Shown here piece after piece: positions 40,732 through 45,571 of a stretch of 45,571 bases of DNA. Made by a program: the position numbers and the translations under genes. Within the stretch, counting starts at the first letter, position 1. The number at the start of each line of letters is the position of its first letter. Source of the DNA: Candidatus Brocadia sp. (GTDB lineage: Bacteria > Planctomycetota > Brocadiia > Brocadiales > Brocadiaceae); NCBI GenBank assembly GCA_021646415.1, contig SOEU01000024.1:1-45571 (forward strand), read 5' to 3'. The notes beneath the pieces were generated by a model. It ran no database searches, was not told the DNA's origin, and was given only the letters and a program-made list of their open reading frames with translations.

Positions 40732-42426
40732 TTACATCTGTTTGTATCTGGGCCCTCCACCGCCCTCTGGTACAGTCCATCTGATATTATCAAAAGGACA
40801 CTTTCTCTGGCAGGTCTTGCAGTGGATACAATTCGAAGGATTTGCTGGAAGGGTATCATTTCCAACCTGCTCATAAACACCTGCGGGACAAAACGTTATG
40901 CATGCCCGATCAAAAAGGCGATCGCACTTATTGATACAAAAATTTTGGTCTGAAATACGGAGATGCGCAGGTTGGTCTTCCCTGTGCTTTGTACCAGCTA
41001 ATGAGACGAAGGTCGTCTTGTCAAATTTGCCTGGAATACCATATTTGAACTTGGCTGAGGTCATTGCCTTGAAATCTCTTTCCATACCAAACCGAGGTAA
41101 GAACTTGCCAATAATCGAAAATGGGAAACCGAATGTTGGACCAAATTTTGCGATTATTGCACGAAAATTTCTGGCAGACTTCATTTCATTTATTACTGAA
41201 TTTTGTTCTAACAGATGGGTGTAGACTTCAGCAGCCTTGCTAGGATCGTTGAGACATTGAATTGATGCCTTGCCAGCACGTAATCCGGATTCAACGGCAT
41301 TGTGGAGTCCCTTGATCTTGTGCATATTTACAAAACCTGCACTGTCGCCAACGATCATCACATTTTTGTAACCGACAGTACCCGTTGTCTTGCCATTGGT
41401 GCCTGATTGTTTGTAACGAGGCAATGCATAATAACCCCCTTCAGGGATCATTTTTACACCGGCTTCAATTATTTCGCCTCCTTCAATGAACTGACGGACA
41501 AACGCATGACGTTTAAAATCTTCCAGGGCCTTTTGCGGATTAAAGTTACAATACTTCCAGTCAGCCCCCGCAATAATGCCAATCGCGATCTGATTATCAC
41601 CATAGCTGTACGCAAATCCACCCCCAAAAATTTCTGGGCCAAATAGGGGAAACCATAACGGATAACCCAGTGTATGGACCACCCGGTTATTGCCGAACGA
41701 TTCATAGCGCTCTTTACTAACCCGAATGATTTCTTTAACGCCAACCGAAAATACCTGATTGATCTCTCGTTGTAGGCCGGCCTTTGCAACCAAATCCTCG
41801 GTAACAAGGCCATCCGCTCCTTCGGCAAGGATAATAATATCCGCGGTAATCGTCTCGCCCTCAAGGTAATTGGGTTGTTGATACCCTTTTTTGTCTAGAC
41901 CCTGATCAACAAGTTTAACTCCGTAAACTTCTTTCCGTGTCTGCTCATATAAGATTTCCTTCACGCCAAAGCTTGTATAAACCTCGATACCCAGCGAGAT
42001 GGCAATTTTACCAAGAAATCTCGTCAACTTACCTATTGAAATAATATGATCACCACTATTGTCCATTTCACCAAATGATAGTCCCAATTTCTTCCCAATC
42101 TTAATGAGCGGTGAGATGTTGATGGCAAATTTTTTTCCCAGGAGGAAGCAGACGTCATCAGTTTTTACCTCCTTTCCTGTGATATGATCAGCTCCTTCCA
42201 TGGAAAGCCAATCAGGGCTGGCTTCGTCAAGCAGGCGTTTTAATGAGGCCATTTCCAGAACTGCACCAGACAGATTGTGGCTGCCAAGGGACCCTCCCTT
42301 TTCCAGAACCACGACGTCTGCATCTTTATGTGCACTTTTGGCTGCAATTGCGGCAGCCAGGCCACCAGGTCCAGCACCTATAACAAGGATTGAAACATGT
42401 GTATAATCTTTTTCTTGTATCATCAT
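40732..42426 (-). CDS. Electron-transfer flavoprotein:quinone oxidoreductase
   Basis: This 564-residue protein has the FAD motif VIGAGPGGLAAAIAAK (15-30), the quinone/FAD region GGFAYSYGDNQIAIGIIAGAD, MIVGDSAGFVNMHKIKGLHNA and a C-terminal ferredoxin-like part with CPAGVYEQ and NCIHCKTCQRKCPFDNIRW, which binds one [4Fe-4S]. Some extra Cys (CINKCDRLFDRACITFC) lie just before it. It takes electrons from ETF to the membrane quinone pool; the FixC and ETF-QO groups are both close. It starts 46 bp downstream of the EtfBA gene, so they form an operon. Confidence 0.93.
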   Translation of the reverse strand: MMIQEKDYTHVSILVIGAGPGGLAAAIAAKSAHKDADVVVLEKGGSLGSHNLSGAVLEMASLKRLLDEASPDWLSMEGADHITGKEVKTDDVCFLLGKKFAINISPLIKIGKKLGLSFGEMDNSGDHIISIGKLTRFLGKIAISLGIEVYTSFGVKEILYEQTRKEVYGVKLVDQGLDKKGYQQPNYLEGETITADIIILAEGADGLVTEDLVAKAGLQREINQVFSVGVKEIIRVSKERYESFGNNRVVHTLGYPLWFPLFGPEIFGGGFAYSYGDNQIAIGIIAGADWKYCNFNPQKALEDFKRHAFVRQFIEGGEIIEAGVKMIPEGGYYALPRYKQSGTNGKTTGTVGYKNVMIVGDSAGFVNMHKIKGLHNAVESGLRAGKASIQCLNDPSKAAEVYTHLLEQNSVINEMKSARNFRAIIAKFGPTFGFPFSIIGKFLPRFGMERDFKAMTSAKFKYGIPGKFDKTTFVSLAGTKHREDQPAHLRISDQNFCINKCDRLFDRACITFCPAGVYEQVGNDTLPANPSNCIHCKTCQRKCPFDNIRWTVPEGGGGPRYKQM

Positions 42427-42472
42427 AATGAATATTTGTACATTAAAGATTGATTTCTCCGGTTATCACAGG

Positions 42473-44557
42473 TCAATGTCTTAATGCCTCAATGATTTTG
42501 GGTACAATCTCCTCTGCATTTCCAATGATGTAGTAATCTGAGTGCTTGAATATGGGTGCCTGCGGATCGGAATTGACGGCCACAATTATCCCTGCATTTT
42601 CAATACCAATTAAGTGCTGGATGGCGCCTGAAATTCCAAGAGCAATGTACAGCTTGGGACTCACAGCGGTTCCCGTCTGCCCGACTTGATGGATACGGTC
42701 AATAAAGCCATGCTCCACGGCTGCCCTGGATGCCCCGCGCTCAACCTGGCAATTCAGTTTTTCCTGCAACGCAAGAGACAAATCGCTCACAAGCTTATTA
42801 TAAGTATCTCTATTCCTCAGACCCTTGCCGCCTGATACAACCACATCAGCAGTAGCAAGTTTTGAAATCCCACCGCTCAATTCTGTACTGATAATGTCAA
42901 AATCAATATCCGCTTCTGAAAGGGCAACCCTGTGCTCTATAATATTCCCCTTTCTCGAAGGATCGGGTTTCAGTTTTTTCATGACTCCCGGTCTGGCAGT
43001 TGCCATTTGTATTCTTGAATTTATGGTGCATATAGTGGCCATTACGTTACCACCCAATGCCGGACGGGTCTGCATCAATATTGCGATAGCGCCCCGCCTT
43101 GTATTATCCCTGATATCCAATCCGGTACAATCGGCTGTCAGCCCGCAACCAAGACGATAAGCAACCATGGGAGCCAGGGTTCTCCCCAGAGGGGTAGCGC
43201 CAAATAGAACAATTTGTGGACCGTGTCTTTCTATCACCCCAGCAATCACTTTTTTATATGGCCCGGGCCTGAACTCCTTTAAGAGTTCATCTTCTATTAT
43301 ATGAACATCATCGGCACCGGCGGCAACGAGTCCATCCGACATATGCTTGCATCTATGACCCGCAATCACAGCGCCAACCTTCACCTGTAACGAATTTGCC
43401 AGGCTATTGGCTTTTCCAAGGAGTTCTGATGTAACATCAATCATCTTTTCACCATCATGTTCAGCAATTACCCAAACATCGCCCGTATAACTCGGTTGGG
43501 TGATCTTATATCCTTCAAACATTTCCAGGATCATCCGTTTGGTTGGTTTCTCTTCAATAATCTCCAGAACCCTATCAACGAGTGTTTCGTTAAGCTGATG
43601 TATATCGGTTACTCCCATCCTGGAAAGTGCCTGTGCGACCTTTTTGAATAATTTAACTTCCTTATCAGTAAATTCATAATCGCGGTTAAATGGATCACCA
43701 GTTCTTTTTGACGGGAGTACATAATCTGTTCCTTCCTTTTCAAAAGCACTATGGAATCCGCCTTTTTTATAGTCCTCAACCAACTCGGTAACAAACTCAG
43801 CAATATTATTAACATGCTTATTTTTCCTGGAGCTCTTTGGTGGCGGGAAGACCCTTATCACACGTGTCTTTGAGCCATTGGTACCGAATAAAGTGGGTTT
43901 TATATCTTCTGCGGTCCAGGTAATAACGGTAAATTTGTTGGCCCATCGTGACCTCTGAAAAGATGCAAACAACGGATACTCATAGTTGGCAACCGTTATC
44001 ACGCATGGGAGTGTTTTCGGAATTACCCACTGATTCCCACCCGCAACGATTTTCTTAATTCTAAACTTCTCATCAATACATTCGACATCCGTGGCATATG
44101 CGATACAGGGTATCTGCAATTCCTCAGCTACCTGTGGTGGAACCTGAGCGGTATCACCGTCAACCGATTGCATACCTGCTATCACCACATAATCATTATC
44201 GCCGTTAAACATATCCTTAACTATCCGCCTTATTGCATGTGCCAGTGGATTAGCAGTCGCAGGGGTATCCGCCCCTCCTAGCGCCCTATCGGTAAGAAGC
44301 ACCGCAGAGTCTGCACACCTGGTCAATGAATATATCAAGATATCTTTTGCCATGGGAGGACCCATGGTGAGACAAACAATCTTTCCCGGGGAAGCTTGCC
44401 TCATCTTGCTGGCAAACGCCAGTGCGTCTGTATCAAGTTTGTTGATAACGCTGGGCAAAGCCCCACGTTTGAGGGTGCCGGTCTCAGGATCAAAGGCGTT
44501 GCCGGTAATTTGAGTGACGTCCGGAACCTGTTTGACAAGAACAATATAATTACTCAT
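42473..44557 (-). CDS. Fused electron-transfer flavoprotein EtfB-EtfA
   Basis: In this 694-residue protein residues 1-245 are EtfB (IVLVKQVPDV, GMQSVDGDTAQVPPQVAEEL), residues about 360-694 are EtfA (WVIAEHDGEK, VGAVIAGH, then GGKGLRNRDTY and QVGQTGTAVSPKLYIALGIS for FAD binding). The 115-residue linker between them is charged and helical (EFTDKEVKLFKKVAQALSRM) and is not part of either standard subunit. Most bacteria make EtfA and EtfB as separate chains. Together with the adjacent ETF:quinone oxidoreductase it would pass electrons from soluble dehydrogenases to quinone. No dehydrogenase gene is in the window. Confidence 0.92.
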   Translation of the reverse strand: MSNYIVLVKQVPDVTQITGNAFDPETGTLKRGALPSVINKLDTDALAFASKMRQASPGKIVCLTMGPPMAKDILIYSLTRCADSAVLLTDRALGGADTPATANPLAHAIRRIVKDMFNGDNDYVVIAGMQSVDGDTAQVPPQVAEELQIPCIAYATDVECIDEKFRIKKIVAGGNQWVIPKTLPCVITVANYEYPLFASFQRSRWANKFTVITWTAEDIKPTLFGTNGSKTRVIRVFPPPKSSRKNKHVNNIAEFVTELVEDYKKGGFHSAFEKEGTDYVLPSKRTGDPFNRDYEFTDKEVKLFKKVAQALSRMGVTDIHQLNETLVDRVLEIIEEKPTKRMILEMFEGYKITQPSYTGDVWVIAEHDGEKMIDVTSELLGKANSLANSLQVKVGAVIAGHRCKHMSDGLVAAGADDVHIIEDELLKEFRPGPYKKVIAGVIERHGPQIVLFGATPLGRTLAPMVAYRLGCGLTADCTGLDIRDNTRRGAIAILMQTRPALGGNVMATICTINSRIQMATARPGVMKKLKPDPSRKGNIIEHRVALSEADIDFDIISTELSGGISKLATADVVVSGGKGLRNRDTYNKLVSDLSLALQEKLNCQVERGASRAAVEHGFIDRIHQVGQTGTAVSPKLYIALGISGAIQHLIGIENAGIIVAVNSDPQAPIFKHSDYYIIGNAEEIVPKIIEALRH

Positions 44558-45025
44558 ATCTTACTAAGAATAACAAATTATTTGAAAAGGAGTCAAGTTT
44601 TAGATGAAAACTGAGTCTGATTATATTAGCCCTTAATCCCTGATTAACGAAGAAAGCATATAAAAATCAGGTGCGGAAATTACCATGAGATACAGCCAGA
44701 CGAATGCTGAGCTGATTAGGAATAAAAACCTGCGTGACAAGATAACAAATTTGAAGAAGCAATTACTTAATTTTTAACAGACTGTCCGAGAATTCAGTTT
44801 TCAAAAGGAACAAAGGGGTCATTTGTTTGACCCCTACTTTCCCTTCCAGGGAAGAGTTTATTGCGAAGTTAGGGAGAAAAGCAGGTAGAATATTAAGCGT
44901 CTTGCCAAGAGGCAGGACGAAGAAACAAAGCACAATATATAGTGTCTGTCCCTAATTATCCTAGAGCAGTTATAAATTAAGAGGTTACGAACAATTCAAC
45001 ATTGTTTATGTGTTAATTGCCGTTT
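44558..45025. other. Intergenic region with transposase debris
   Basis: A hairpin GGGGTCA...TGACCCC lies near 44816-44834, followed by a short transposase-like tail (44851-44955). The rest shows no gene or RNA I can support. Confidence 0.5.
44851..44955 (+). pseudogene. C-terminal fragment of a REP-associated (Y1) transposase
   Basis: The frame reads EFIAKLGRKAGRILSVLPRG followed by RTKKQ and ends at TAA 44953-44955. This resembles the C-terminal tail of RayT-type transposases (G-R-x-L-x-x-L-P-x-G-R-x-x-K). No catalytic domain is present upstream, and a palindrome of the kind these enzymes mobilise sits just before it. It is a short relic; the call rests on a small motif. Confidence 0.4.
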
Positions 45026-45223
45026 CTAAATTGACCACTTAAGTTTTGCACGTTTCAACTCTTTTGCAATGTCTTTAAACAGGGTATCAATTTCTCCTAC
45101 TAGTTTTGGTATTTTCTTGTCCTTTTTGTGGTATAAAGTATCGCAGGTTTCTTTTATCTCTTTAAGAACCTTCCTTGCTTTGTTAAAAACGGTTCGGTTT
45201 TTGTAACTAACCCTCTGTGTCAA
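45026..45223 (-). pseudogene. Lys-rich helical ORF, probably cut by the adjacent IS
   Basis: The 65-codon frame is Lys-rich and helical (KARKVLKEIKETCDTLYHKK). Its only start is a TTG at 45223 lying at the IS boundary, and a stop appears three codons further upstream inside the IS end. This is what a gene truncated at its 5' end by the insertion would look like. No family is recognised. Confidence 0.35.
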
Positions 45224-45571
45224 TAATAGTTAGACACTTTACCCCATATAGTTTAGTGTAGGGCGTAAAGGAGAAAAACTATGAAAAATAGTAGTACAAT
45301 AAGTCTGAAAACAAATAACACGCCAGGGGAAACGGAAGGAGCCCGTAGGGCGACTGGAGTTTCCCCTGGCGGCGCAATCCCAAGCGGTCGTTTCCCTGAC
45401 CCTGAAGTAACAGAGAAGTCTGTTCGGAGGAAATTCACCGCGAAATACAAACTCCGCATCCTTCAAGAGGCGGAGGCATGTACTACACAGGGTCAAATTG
45501 GGGCGCTTTTACGTCGTGAAGGACTCTACTCGTCCAATCTCACCACGTGGCGTCGCCAACAGGAGAAAGGC
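45218..45571 (+). mobile_element. Left end of an IS3-type insertion sequence (partial)
   Basis: The element starts near a GTGTC...GACAC inverted motif (45217-45237) and includes the transposase OrfA start. The right end, OrfB and target duplication lie outside the window, so the left boundary is approximate. Confidence 0.6.
45281..45571 (+). CDS. IS3-family transposase OrfA (partial)
   Basis: ATG at 45281 has AAAGGAG 7 nt upstream; 97 codons run to the right edge. After a Gly/Pro-rich start, the helix-turn-helix domain reads RRKFTAKYKLRILQEAEAC, then QIGALLRREGLYSSNLTTWR, a typical IS3-type OrfA. It binds the IS ends; catalysis would be by OrfB beyond the window, usually made by frameshifting. 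Confidence 0.88.
   Translation, partial: MKNSSTISLKTNNTPGETEGARRATGVSPGGAIPSGRFPDPEVTEKSVRRKFTAKYKLRILQEAEACTTQGQIGALLRREGLYSSNLTTWRRQQEKG

Overview
The window looks like chromosomal DNA of a planctomycete, most likely an anammox-type member of the Brocadiales. This is an inference from gene content, not from a marker gene. Supporting signs are a fused SecDF with an oversized SecF periplasmic domain, a TPR protein fused to RNA-polymerase alpha-CTD modules, an alternative-heme-pathway type radical SAM enzyme (AhbC/NirJ family), a bacterial histone-fold protein, many secreted proteins, and long intergenic stretches full of short palindromic dispersed repeats.

Region 1 (1-5955, all genes on the minus strand) is the most unusual part. 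A PqqD-like RiPP-recognition protein, a secreted Ig-like-domain protein and a SCIFF/QhpD-like radical SAM/SPASM maturase are followed by a gene running off the left edge. That gene has a twin-arginine signal and at least two and a half near-identical 36-residue Cys/Asp/Pro repeats. Two RNA structures resembling GEMM-I cyclic-dinucleotide riboswitches, each ending in an intrinsic terminator, lie upstream of the PqqD-like gene and of the Ig-like gene. I read this as a candidate cyclic-dinucleotide-controlled locus for an exported, radical-SAM-modified repeat peptide. Nested REP/MITE-like repeats fill 4500-5300.

Region 2 (5956-17170) holds a 970-residue radical SAM protein, a membrane-anchored protein with fifteen exact 11-residue repeats, a DUF481 outer-membrane barrel, an SDR-type NAD-binding protein, a small secreted Cys-containing protein, an M4 metalloprotease, a small helical protein, and a cold-shock protein with a terminator in its leader.

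Region 3 (17479-31197, plus strand) is a housekeeping block: TPR-alphaCTD, ruvA, ruvB, queH, spoIID-like, tgt, yajC, secDF, a LysM protein and a PQQ-type beta-propeller, then an AhbC-like radical SAM enzyme. ruvAB/queH/tgt/yajC/secDF join Holliday-junction processing, queuosine formation and Sec export in an order widely seen in bacteria.

Region 4 (31380-36427, minus strand) mixes a DUF4159 protein, an overlapping DUF5647-type gene pair, an AT-rich HEPN-motif protein that may be a defence gene, a PLD-family nuclease and mtaB, which carries a dispersed repeat in frame.

Region 5 (36648-44557) has alanine dehydrogenase, a histone-fold protein, argJ, pyruvoyl arginine decarboxylase, a truncated pyrophosphatase remnant, ETF:quinone oxidoreductase and a fused EtfB-EtfA. 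The right edge (44558-45571) holds transposase debris and the start of an IS3-type element. No tRNA, rRNA or CRISPR array was seen.
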